Assembly: GCF_026212465.1 (NCBI RefSeq)
Contig: NC_080059.1
Location: 10,653,311 to 10,717,310, forward strand
DNA: 64,000 bases
Direction: 5' to 3'
Source of the DNA: Amaranthus tricolor
Taxonomy: Eukaryota > Streptophyta > Magnoliopsida > Caryophyllales > Amaranthaceae
How positions within the stretch are numbered: position 1 is the stretch's first letter; the number at the start of each line of letters is the position of its first letter. Below, one piece after another: positions 30,091-41,858 of this stretch. Both the position numbers and the translations under genes were made by a program. The notes beneath the pieces are model-generated. The model did not search any database and was not told where the DNA came from. It saw only the letters and a list, made by a program, of their open reading frames with translations.

Positions 30091-33018
30091 AAATGGGGCT
30101 CAAGTAGCTTGCGAGTTGCGAGATGACACAAGGCAAATTTATTAAAAGACCTACTTCGTTATCTTCCATAGTAGAAATTTAAACATACTCAAAAATATAC
30201 ATCATCATCATAAGATCTACAAGGTGCCACGTGATAATTTAACAGAATAATAATAATTAAAAGAAAACAATATACCCACAGGCCAAAAGCAACACAAGTC
30301 TTAATCATAGTACAAGAGATCATAATCTAGGCCTCCACAGATCAAATATGCTCGTGGAATTAAATATTATCACTAAGCACAGCTATCTACTAGTATATAA
30401 TCTAATACTTTTGTGGGATAAACTTACAAACTCAAAACCTGAAATATTGGGGGTAAACAACATCGTTCAAGCAAAAAAAAACCGACGCCGTGACAATAAT
30501 TCACAAAAAAATTCAACTAAGACAGATAACTCAAATTTTGCCTAAATGGAAACCTCGTGGAAATGATTGATGCAGTATACATTAATGGCTCTGAAATCTC
30601 CCAAAAACACTTTGTTTCTACCTGCATTAGGAAAAGATACTTAATATGATGTGGGATACCTCAAAGGATGACTTGTTCGAACTTCAAAATCAACCAAACA
30701 CAAAAGTGGATTATGCATCAGGAAAAAGAATGTGAAGCAAGTACACGTAAAAAAAGTAATATCTTCTCAAGGCAGTGGAAAAATGGACAGTCATGGAACC
30801 TCATGTGGAAAACGTACTCCCTCTATCCTATTCATATTGCTGCATTTCCACCAAAATGCTAAGATTTGCCTTAATTTTGAGAACCTTAACTTTTTAGTGG
30901 TGCAGTAACTTGACTTGAGGGGGTTAGGTAAATCTTCTTTGACAGGTTGGAAATGGAATCAAATAAGCAAATCCATTACCTAATGTTTCCATACTTCGCT
31001 TCCTTTACTTTGTTACGAGAATGACAAGGGAAGTAACAAATAAACAGGAAAACGCATTCTCATACCCTTGTTCTTCTTTATACCAAACAATTAATAATGA
31101 TAATAGTACTTGACAATATCAACACCCGTATTAAAGATTTTCCTTTCCATTTCAAATCAAACACCCCTTAAAATTATACAATTTGTAAAGAAGCAATGAA
31201 TATGATATTAGAGCGAAGATGGATGTGGCCATAAGTTGTAGACAGAATTTTTACAGACATGAACAGAAGACCTTGCGCACAATAATCCAACATGTTTAAT
31301 AAGGGAGTTGCTCAGCTGCTAAATGGGGATTATCCAAGATGTGACCCACATAATTAAGTGTGGGTAGCAGATATGAGCGGTTGCTGAAATATTATGTGAA
31401 TAAGGCGTACCCCTGAAGCTAAGAGGCAAGTTTTATCGGATGTCCATCAGAATAGCGCTACTATATGAATTAGAATGTCAGGGCTTTTAGAAAGGATCCT
31501 TGTAGGAGTATAACTTGAGGCATTGAGTTCAAAACGAAGATATAAAAAGGGCTTTAAGAGTCGCATAAATCAAAGAGAAAACAAAAGAAAACCATTTATA
31601 ATAGTTTGGACCCATGCCAACACGATGTACTAGTGAATCAATACGATAGAAAGTTGCAAGTCCGTGGGCTTCAAAAAAGGGCAAGGAAAATCAAGATGAC
31701 CATGAGGAGTGAGATCAAGGCTAGACAAAACAAGGGTTTGATCTCACTCCTCCACTTTGCCCTCCTCTGAATCCACATTTCCTTAACCAAGAGATCCTTC
31801 AGTCCAATAAGAAAACACACCTAAACCAATGATAAAAAAATACTCAAATGGTAACTTAAAAGAACCTTAATAAAAGAACCTTAATATCCTCAACTTTACA
31901 TTGACAAATAACAAAATATTGGTGTTAGTGGATACTATACATGAAGTGATGAAGCAGAGCACTAAAACAAATGTAAACTTTCTACAGGTTGAGACTAATA
32001 AATACACTAGGTACATGGGCCTCCCTACTCCCATCAACCTCTTTTATTAGTGACTTGTTAACCCAACCTGTTAACTTACCCATAATTTATTTTACCCCAT
32101 AACTCTGTTAAATTTTACATTCTTTCAAGAAGGTTTCTTGTCAATGCTTCATTGTCAATAGTATTAAGTTTCTCGTCCCTTATCTATGAAAATACTGCAG
32201 AACTCAGTAGTGTAGACAAAATTGGCTGTTAAAGACAGTAGAGCACGACATATTTCCTTGTCCGGGCAACAAGGGAAAAGAAGCAATCAACACTTGCGGA
32301 CACAATCTAAGATAGTGGGCATGGGTAAACTTACATATTTATATTTGAGGCCAATCTGCTCAATAGCATCATCAAGGGGCCAATGGAGAGCATCTCGACA
32401 ATTTTCATTAAATTATCAGAAGCCAACATGAAGGTTCCAATTCATATTATTTTTAAAGGACTAAATTAACAGAAGACACATCTGTAGTTTGAGAAAGATA
32501 CAAGAGAGAACTCGACACAGCATAGCATCAGGAATGCTTTTGCTTGCCACCCCATTCAAATGCAGGGTTTATACTTGCCATTCAAGTGTCCATTTGTGAT
32601 CGAAGAGTCTTTCTCATACATTTAGTTTTTAGAAGACCCATATATCCTGCCAACATAAGAGATGGTTTTTCTTACCAACCCTTAAATTGTAGAATATATT
32701 GTTTCCACTGAGGCTTCCAATAAAAAATTGAAGAATCTCTGAGGCACTTACTGTCATTATATATCTATTTTTAGAAGAACCATATATTTTGCTAAAGGCT
32801 ATTGCTCAATTGAGTTGATCAATTTGAACGGTAACAGGTGGAACAGCCATCAAAAGCAACAACAGCGTATTTTTGAAGAATTTCCAATAGCAACAAGAAT
32901 TGGACTTAAAGAACAAACAATACAAATTACATTACATTTCAATAAAAGCACATAATAAGTAGGAGTAGCAGCATACCTCAGAAAAGCCAAAGATCAAAGC
33001 AAACTAGACCCTAAAGAT
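30091..33018. other. Region between the LTR remnant and the coiled-coil gene
   Basis: Unassigned. It is less AT-rich than typical spacer DNA. On the minus strand, transcription of the coiled-coil gene may extend into it: soon after that gene's stop a good donor (CTGAG|GTATGC, about 32978) suggests an intron in the 3' UTR. Two exon-like open stretches (31671-31796, and one ending at 32335) are discussed as a finding. I could not assemble a convincing gene. Confidence 0.35.
31671..31796 (-). other. Exon-like segment with a predicted membrane tail
   Basis: Following a possible acceptor (GGACTGAAG|GATCTC), 41 codons read DLLVKEMWIQRRAKWRSEIK and then a strongly hydrophobic LFCLALISLLMVILIFLALF, ending at TGA. 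A basic segment followed by a terminal hydrophobic helix is the pattern of a tail-anchored protein. An open donor-bordered segment 538 bp upstream (ending ...IEQIGLKYKY at 32335) is in compatible phase. The family is not recognised and chance is possible. Confidence 0.25.
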
Positions 33019-36000
33019 CTATTTGTCTGAATGTCCCCTTTTACCCTTGCGACGTCCATGATGCCCGTGGGAATGTCGAGCAGGCTTTGTAGATTTTTTG
33101 CTGCACCAAACAAGTCAAAGTTGACGGAAAACCAAACTTCAGCTTTATGCAATGTATATTTTCAATTTGATCTAGCTTTTAACTTTCTCGGATTATTCTT
33201 TAGAGTGAAAGACTATTTGCAACTTACCAGAACATTGCCGAGCAAATTCTAAATACAACAATGACAGGAAGGGCCAAAAGAGCAGAAGCCTAAAAGGAAA
33301 GGATTACCAAAACATTATAATTATGGACTGACAGACTGGGAAAACAACAGATAAGAATGATATTTACCACAAACCAAACCAGCTCCTTCGTTGCTAAATG
33401 TCTTGTGACCTCATGCTGCTTCAGCTTTTCATGAACCGTAGTTTGTACCTAGCAATTGCATTACACTGATTGAAACTCCTTTTCCCTTTTAAGTATTAGA
33501 ATAGCAAACTACATCATACAGCCACGCTAAAAGGAAAAATAGGGAAAAAAAATGACAAGCACACAATATTAGTAAGCTTAACGAGCACAGGCGGTTGAAA
33601 GGCAAGTGATTACTGGAAATTGACTACTATCAGCTACACAATATCACAACTAGTGCTTCAACTGTAATATAAAATGGCAGATTGCAAACTCAATCTCACT
33701 TCAAAATATGTCCAGAGGGTCAGTCATCATATTTCATTTTGTAGGTAATACAATTCATCTATTATCTATTAACGTAAAGTACAAAACCACAGATCACTTC
33801 GATTATGAACGTCCAAGGAAATTGCTTCTCTTAAGTTGTACATCGGATAATAACTAAAGAAACAATACTCATCATGCATGTTTAGGCAGCTTTCCAGCTT
33901 CAATATGATATCAAGTAATAATAGTTGCCTGAAAGACCTAACAAGTCAAACATATATTCCATTGAGGTACCTGATTATGATATACAGTTGCCGATTCAAG
34001 AAATTTCCCATATGCATGAACTGCCTTCTTAGTATACGGATTCAAGATAGTCCTAGCTTTTTCGACATGAGGTTTTGCCACAGTGGCAGCCTGATCAATG
34101 TATGGCTTACTAAATTTCTTCACTTCCTGTCATAAGAGAAACTCTTTTTATCCTGTCCTATCTCTGCACAATAAACTTTAAAAATATATGTATTACATAC
34201 CTGATAATAAGGGTCTGCCAACTCTTGTACATTAATGATGTGTGGCTTGACAGCATTTTTAGATGCTTCAAATGCTTCAGCAGATTTTTCTGTCAGTGTC
34301 TGCACATGCGGTTCTACATATTCCGTTACCAGCACCCACTGCTCCTTCATAGCTGGGACCAATTTCTTCAAAATTCAAGTCAAGTTATAAGCGTCAAATT
34401 TAGATATAGGTATAATCACATTGACACGAAGGAAGACTTCTCAAACAAACGTGATAACTCATGAATAAAACTTGTTAGTGAACTGAAAATATTTATGATA
34501 ATGTATGAAATTATACAAATGAGACTTATAAAGTCATAAACACAATGATTTCCATGTATATTAAAAGATCGCTTACAGTTTTAATAGTTTCAATATGAGG
34601 TTGAGCCCATTTTTCGGCTTGATCCTTCTTCTCCAAAGTCTTGAAAAACATTATGCAACCAGTCAGTTTTTGTATAAAACTTATGCGTCAAATACTTATA
34701 ATTACATAAATATCTTTAGCACATATTATCAAAATCACTATAAGAGGAAATCAGAACAAGTGATTATAGAAAAATAAATAAAAATCAATCAGTGTTACCT
34801 TCTGAATCAAAACCTCCATGACAGGTTTTCCATGATCATTCCATTCCACCTCTATGAAGGACTACAGTAGATGAGTGTTAATAGTTAGTAAAAACCAAAA
34901 CATATTACATATTATGTAGAATGAGGACAAACCAAAAATTGCAATTTACCCATGAGCGAAGCAAATGATCTAATAGCCATGGTGGAAGCCAAGAACCATG
35001 TACCTAACCAAAGATAACACTCATTAGTCAGTAATCATTGGTCCAAACAATCATAAATGTTATGTATACCATGTACAATTTGCAGCGTCAAAGCTTCTGA
35101 TAAAGAAGTTATTTGTTACCAATAGTTGATCATTTTCCTCTAAGTCGAACTTTTTGTAAAAGTGATTACCAAAACATACAATACTACTAAATCCAAAAAG
35201 AAAATTTTTTTAAAGGGTCTCACACAGTAGCTTTGATCTTTTAGTCTCTTGAACTTTTAGTATCTTTAAAATTCATCAAAGATGGAGATGTTTATACATT
35301 CACAAAAACACGCTAACTTATCTCACACTTATTTGGTATAACATAAATTTGCAAATATTATACAGACAGTGAACTTTTGAGAACTGTCTCAAAGATCACG
35401 TTACAGTAAGCATTATAGGCACTGAAACATAGTGCAAAAAAGCAATTTTGGTGGAAATTATGGAATCGGTCAAGGTGATACACTAACGAGTGGGATGCAG
35501 TTGTCAAATAGCGAAAATCATCGCCCGCATCCCCATATCGAAACCGTATTGCAACTGTTTCTTAGCTAATTATAACTGAAATATAGACAAAGACAACCAC
35601 AAAGGCACAAAACCAGCTGCATAAACCACGAAAGTACCCGCATCCAAGAATTTAAACTATGGGTAGTCATTCACCAACTACTAGACAAGACCATGAGACA
35701 TGACTTAAACCGACATCAAACACAATTTATTATAGCTTTACAATGCTAGTAGTAGAGGTTCAAAAACTAAAAGAATGGCACACAACAATAATCTAGTGTG
35801 AACTAAGCTTTGACACACACTAAACACTACATAGAACAAGGTCTATATTCTATAATATACATAATCCTTGTTTATCAAAGAAAGCATAAGTGTGTTGAAG
35901 TTTAAACAATTCCATAATAATTAGAAATTCTGAACTAACCTCCATCAACTCCTTACTTCTTGACGTGGCCTCTAACTTGGCCTTCATCATCTCTTCCTAC

Positions 36001-39000
36001 ATAGCGTTTCCGATCAAAAGAATAACAAATCAAGAACATGCTCAGGTATATCAACTCATGTTCAAGATAAATAAAAAAGTGTGAAACATTATACGTATCA
36101 AAAACTATTTACAAAAATATAAATTATAAATTGAATTAAGAAACCTCTGCCACTTGAAGGGCACGCTCAGTTTTACGTATTCTGCTCTTCTGTTCCTCAT
36201 TTATCTTCTGGAGCTGCATAAAGATACATAAAACAGAATATTAGAAAACTGTGTCAAACCTGAGAAGTACTATGATCTAAAGTACTCAGCCATCTTATAG
36301 TTAGTCATCTTAAGAGTCACATGTGTAACTTAAAATATTTGGCATCCTACATATGAGCACACCACATCCTTTAAAAAGTTCACAAAAAGGAGGTCTTAAC
36401 CCGTACTTGAGCAGTTATTTCAGTTCAACTAATCTACTAGTATTTTCCTAATCTGGAAAAAAGGATTTAAAACATTTTTATAAAAAGGACAAAATATATT
36501 GGAAAAAAAAACTTTGTTTATAAGAAATGTAAAATGTCCAAAAGACTAGAGTACAAGTTTGGAACCACAGTAAGGAATTTTTAATTGTCAAAGAGAGTTG
36601 ATGAAAAGATTGATAAAAACACACAAGTAAACGACAAACAAAGCAACAAGTGTATGTTGCAAGATTGCAGCCTTTAGGTAGTAGAAAATTAATAGTAACA
36701 TACTTAAGCTTCTTCCCCACCTCGTAAAAAATACAAATAGCATTCATAATCAAAAACAACTGCCCAATGTCTCATCTGTAGTGTTTAGTATACTCATATA
36801 AAGGCAGCTGACAAATTTGAAGCCAATGAACTAAACTCAAGCACTAAACACTGTGGTAACAAATCACATCCAAAGCATCAATGAACCTGTTATTGATTAA
36901 CAGAGAGAAAGAAACCTTAACTATGGACAATATACAGCATTACAACAGTACCGCCAGTAAAAAGCTTGAGCATAGTAAGTAAAGTGCCCGACTGATCAAT
37001 GATTGCTATTGATTCATCTTTCTCTAAAAATACAACCCCTTCATTGCAGAAAATTTTCACCATATGGTATTTAATTATTAACTAAGTTGATCTTCCATAT
37101 TACTTTTGGTTTGTCCTAATTTAGTAGCTACATATTCTTTTTTGATTGTCACTAAGTGATATTTGATTATTAACTAAGTTGCCCTTCCATATTACTTTTT
37201 GGTTGTCCGAATTTAGTGTCCACATATTTCTTTTTCATTTGTCCCAATTTAGTTACAACATTGCCTTTCATTGTAGGGGTATGCTAGCCAACCCTAAAAT
37301 AACCAAATTTACTTCATCGAAACTTACTTCAATGCATTCTCACAATTTATTCCACTAAATAAAAAACAATTTAAGTCATTCAAACTTCCCACCCTAATCC
37401 CACATTCCCACCTAAAAATAAAAAAAAAATAAAAAAAATAGAAGAAAACAAATCAAAATTATTTATCAACTGGGGTGAACGAAGCACAGAAGCTTCTACA
37501 AAGACACGCACTAAAACCCTCTTGCCGCCAAGCACGAAAGTCCTCAATTAGTTCTTGAAATTGTGGGGAAGAAAAAATTGTAAGGCCAAAGTTTACCCAA
37601 GAGTTTCAAAGTTTAGAGGGGGATACTTGAGGGAAGCTATCTGAATCAGACGAGTGATAAGCTAGTTAATTCGATGTTCACTGTTCACTCTTCACATTTA
37701 AAAAAGGAATAAAATAGACAAAAACTCGTATCTAAACTTCAGCTGACAATTAGTTAAATGAAATGAAGATGAAAATGATACTGTAATTTTCAAAAAAGTT
37801 AGGATCACAAAATATTAGCAAGTTCACCTATGTGCTTGTTTTATATGTGCTTGTTTCATGTCCGATTTAGCCACTAAAATAGGAGTACCTTATCCAATTT
37901 CGAACTCAGCTCCTGAATCTTGATCTCAGATTCTTTTGTTCGAGCTTCCAAGGCCTCCTTTTCCTTTTTCTGTCCTTCAATTTCCCTCTTCAATTTGTCA
38001 AACTATGAAGCACAAGGTGTTGTTTGTTAAGTATTAGATACAAGACCAATGATTTATAGAATTTCCCTTAAAATTGCTACCTGCTTCTGCAATTCACTTG
38101 CACGAGCATGCGCCTTCCCGACCTGTTCCTCAACATCTGATGTACCCTTTTTCTAAACCAAAAGTAATCAAAACAAGAAAAAAGTAATAAATAATATGCT
38201 CAAATTTCTCCAAAATAACCTCAGCATGATCCAAACCAACTACAGCAAGCCACAGACATCATATCAGACCTGAGCAGCCTCTATCTCGCTTTGCAATAAC
38301 GCAACAGTGTCCGACTTCTCCTGAACAACAGTCTCCAATTGTGCTATTTTCTCATCCTTTCTTTTTATATTAGTACTGCTCTCATCAAGGCGAGCCTCTG
38401 CAGCATTCATAGATCACAAATAATAAATAACAAGGACACAAATGCAGAACATTACTCAAATTACAATGACAATGCTGATTAAACTTGAATCTCGTGGAAT
38501 AGCAATCATCATGCACTCCACGATAAGGGATCCCCCACGATAATGATAATGCAGATTAAACTTGAATCTCGACAAAAATCAATTAGTATTATCATTTCAA
38601 TCTAAAATTAAGGTTCAAAACCCAAAAAAAAATCATCAAGATTAATTCAACATTGGTTCAATTGAGAAAACACAATTAGCATTCAGCAAGATTCAAATCA
38701 AACGCAACTAACATTAAAAGACCAAAATTTAAACTTTAATATACTATCAAACATCTACAAATGACTAAATTCAAAAAAAGAATCAAAATCAAACAGATAC
38801 TGAAACAATTTCAAACCTATGTACAACAGTGGCTACATTACTGAATAGTGAATACTAAAAACATTAATCAAGATTTCAAAAAGAAGAATCCGAAAGAAAA
38901 CCTAAAATTTGGATCTTGGACTCAAGTTGTTCGAATTGGAGGTTAAGAGCGGAAGAATCATCCTTAGAATCCGATCGAACTTCCTCGATGACTTGCGAAG

Positions 39001-39082
39001 CATCAGAGTTGGCAATAACGGCGCTGAAAATCAGCGAAAACAGCAGAAAAATGGACAAAGGAAGAAGTTTAAAATCCGCCAT
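33019..39082 (-). CDS. Coiled-coil secretory-pathway membrane protein, At2g24420/At4g31340 family
   Basis: Exons (minus strand, 5' to 3'): 39082-38902, 38397-38270, 38152-38081, 38002-37889, 36213-36145, 35996-35940, 35003-34950, 34861-34799, 34639-34577, 34365-34201, 34126-33971, 33448-33368, 33289-33228, 33100-33019. All junctions are GT-AG and phases agree, giving 448 aa. Residues 1-24 are a signal peptide ([20 protein letters not shown], cleavage near A24). Residues 30-207 are charged, heptad-like coiled coil. Then come a [18 protein letters not shown] segment (208-225), repeats of E-K-x-KP(H/Y) type (250-375), a membrane helix (about 396-421) and a basic His-rich tail ([18 protein letters not shown]). 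Arabidopsis members are labelled 'DNA repair ATPase-related' or 'myosin heavy chain-related', but the topology here argues for an ER or endomembrane protein instead. I know of no proven function. Frame intact. Confidence 0.88.
37057..37240. repeat. 92-bp tandem duplication in intron 4 of the coiled-coil gene
   Basis: Two diverged copies: 'attattaactaagttg' at 37074 and again at 37166, each followed by 'cttccatattactttt' and 'tgtcc.aatttagt'. It lies within the 1.7-kb intron between exons 4 and 5 and has no effect on the frame. Confidence 0.7.
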
Positions 39083-39109
39083 AGAAGAGAGAGAAAAAAG
39101 AAAGAGATT

Positions 39110-39118
39110 TCAAAGCAT
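39110..39118 (-). promoter_or_regulatory. Two-codon upstream ORF in the 5' leader
   Basis: ATG CTT TGA, 28 bp before the main start of the coiled-coil gene. If transcription begins about 25-30 bp downstream of the TATA box, this minimal uORF is in the mRNA and could reduce initiation at the main ATG. Confidence 0.5.
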
Positions 39119-39183
39119 AGAAAGAGCTTCGAAATCCCCGAAGAAAAGCAGAGACGTGGTTGAATGACGAAAGGGGATCTAGG

Positions 39184-39191
39184 TTTTTATA
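39184..39191 (-). promoter_or_regulatory. TATA box of the coiled-coil gene
   Basis: TATAAAAA on the minus strand, about 100 bp upstream of the start codon, followed by a CT-rich leader (CTCTTTCTTTTTTCTCTCTC). Good match to the plant TATA consensus and spacing. Confidence 0.6.
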
Positions 39192-39989
39192 CTACAATAT
39201 GTCGACTTTTTATTTGTTCCTTTTTTTGATTTTATTTTATGTGTGATGTGATGTGTCAATTGCAAAGGGTGTGGGGTGTTTGTGTTTAAATAAATGACAA
39301 CTATGTCCGTCTCTCCAAGTCTCCATGTATAAAAATACCTGTTTTATTTTCTTATTTGGTCAAGTCATCTTAAATGTCATTCCTATTTTAAATATGTTAC
39401 CTTTATTAATTTACTCCTACTAAACTTAACTTTTTCACAACTTTACATCTACTAACCCCACTTTACCCCTATAAAAATTTACTTTTTTCTTTCATATGAG
39501 GTTTCATTTGACCACCTAAAAATGGTAAAAAGTCAAATGGGACTCATCGAGTAATATAAATAATGATAATTGTAAACTAAAATAATCAAATCAATCAGTA
39601 TTTTATTTAAATATTTGCAGTTGGGGAGAAAATTCAAGATAAGTAGGGAAAGTAGTTGGAGATCGAATCTTTGTAATGGTTTGTTGAATGTTGAATCTAC
39701 TACTTTTGGATTTTCCATATTTTCCATGATAAAAAGCAAATTCAAAAGCCTACAAAAGTTGGTAGACGTTTTTTGATATCTTTCATCATGCATTCATGTT
39801 TAGAGTGAGCCATCTAATGTAGCTTTTTTAGTTAACAACTCCTTATATGCTCGTGCCATATATGATATACAACAAAAGTAATAATTATATTAGATGATTA
39901 GAGTTGTTTAACTTTAATTTGATTAGATAAAATTGAGTATAACTTTATACGACTGAAAATAACTCTTATAAAAAAACTAAATCAAATTG
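39192..39989. other. Intergenic DNA upstream of the coiled-coil gene
   Basis: Presumed promoter-distal sequence. Short ORFs here are random. No recognisable element before the Copia fragment. Confidence 0.5.
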
Positions 39990-40545
39990 ACAAGATATTT
40001 TTATACACACATCATGAATTTCTAGTGTGCTGATGTTGCACAAAATTATTACCTGAGAGATATATAGCACTAATATTGCCACAATGAAACCAGAGTATTA
40101 TTCTGAGTAGGACATTAAAACTGTTAGGAATAAATTACGTAGCCAAAAATCCAACATGTTTTAGCAACCATATTAACTACAACTCGATAATCTACCTCAT
40201 GGCTAAATATTGACAGAGTAGATTGTCGCTTAGCTAACCAAGACACAAAGTTATCACCAAGGTAAACACCATACGCAAATGTGAAATGACAAGTATCAGG
40301 GTAACCCGCCCAATCAACATTAGTATAGCAAATGAGAGAACAAGAGGCGGGAGCCGTCTGGTAGCGACCAAAGTGAAGAGTACCCTAGATGTATCTTATA
40401 GTAATATATTTCACAGCGTTTATATGACTTTCATGATGCGGATCATGCTTGTGAAGACCAATTTTTCGCATCGCATTAGAGATATCAGGACGAGTAAAAG
40501 AGAGATATTGAAGTGCACGTATTAGATGATGTGCAAATTTTATTT
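39990..40545 (-). pseudogene. Second Ty1/Copia Pol fragment
   Basis: On the minus strand, frames with stops give RPDISNAMRKIGLHKHDP, then SHINAVKYI, DWAGYPDTCHFTFAYGVYLG, DNFVSWLAKRQSTLSIFSHE and YRVVVNMVAKTCW. This is the RT/RNase H junction text of plant Copia elements (compare DTRRSTSGYCVFLG and SWSAKRQ). It covers the same part of Pol as the 15-16 kb fragment but differs enough to be a separate insertion. No LTRs attached. Confidence 0.75.
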
Positions 40546-40795
40546 AACCGTAAGTACACGGTGTACTTGTGGATGCGGGTCAAATACAAGGCTAAGACAA
40601 AGGACTCCCTAATTTCTACTAACTATATTGCTCAAGGAGAAAAAAAGATTGATTAGTTGTTGTCTAACAAACTAAGAATGCAAAGAACATTGGATTATAT
40701 CTATATGATGAAGAAATCTAGGGTGTCGGGAATCCCCTAAAAAATTCTTGTATGATCAAACTTCAATCAGTGTTTATAAAAAGTCGGATTAATTA

Positions 40796-41823
40796 TGAAA
40801 CAGTCGTATTGTTAGAAGATTTCATTAGTCGTTTTTAGCGCCTAATTTTTTTTCTTATATATTTGTTCGTTACTAATTATAATTTAATTAGTGATGGTAG
40901 TAATTTGAAAAATCTCTACGATGATAAGAAACTTGTTAATTCGTAACATGATTATGAATCGTAACAAGTAACGTAAACTTTGGAGGTAAAACTTAAAGTT
41001 GAGCAACTACCCATAACAGTTCAAAAAAAATTTAATTATTACCCAAGCATATTATATAACCATGATGGGAGTAAATTAAATATTTCTCACATATACAAGT
41101 GATTTTTAAACATGAAGTACAAGTTACATAACTTGTTACATGTACAACAATTTTTACCCAAACTTTAAACTATCTTAGATAAACCTTTCTTATACCATAA
41201 TAGACCAAATTGAGGACAAAAAACACTCCAAATCAGCCCCAAACAGCAGCTAATATAGCTGTCCCAAATCCCCTTAGTAGCTCCTTGTTCACTTACACAC
41301 TCAAGCCAATCACACTACCCAAAACCCCTTTTGTTCTACCCAAAGCTTGTGCATCATTACAAGCATGCAAGAGGCAAATATTTGAAGCAAAAGCACTCAA
41401 TTTTCTGAATTATTATTCAGCCATAAATCCCAACAAATTGCTCCCAAGTTCATCCATGAACAAACACTAGAATCCTCTAAACATTCAATAACTAAAACAC
41501 CTTCTTTTCTCATCAAATGTTCTTCAAAAACCCATCTAAAACTTCTGAAAATTTATGTTTATAAACTCAAATCTCCCATAAAAATAATCTTCATCTTAAG
41601 AGCTTTCCATAGACACCAAATTTGAAGAAATCCACCAAGTATAGATTGAAGAGTTGGAGTTGAGACTTGAAGGGCAAGGACCCGAAGTTAGAACCACATC
41701 TAAGAACGCGTAGGAGCTTACGTGGGAGCTTACGGAATAATTATATAGGCTTGGAGTCGAGGTATGTCACATGGGGTGATTTTTAAAGGATTTAAGAACA
41801 AGTTGGGAAAGTTTGTGTATAAA

Positions 41824-41858
<35 letters not shown>

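Noticed and set aside
38909..39167. Plus-strand ORFs of 83-84 codons
   Set aside because: Antisense of exon 1 and leader of the coiled-coil gene.
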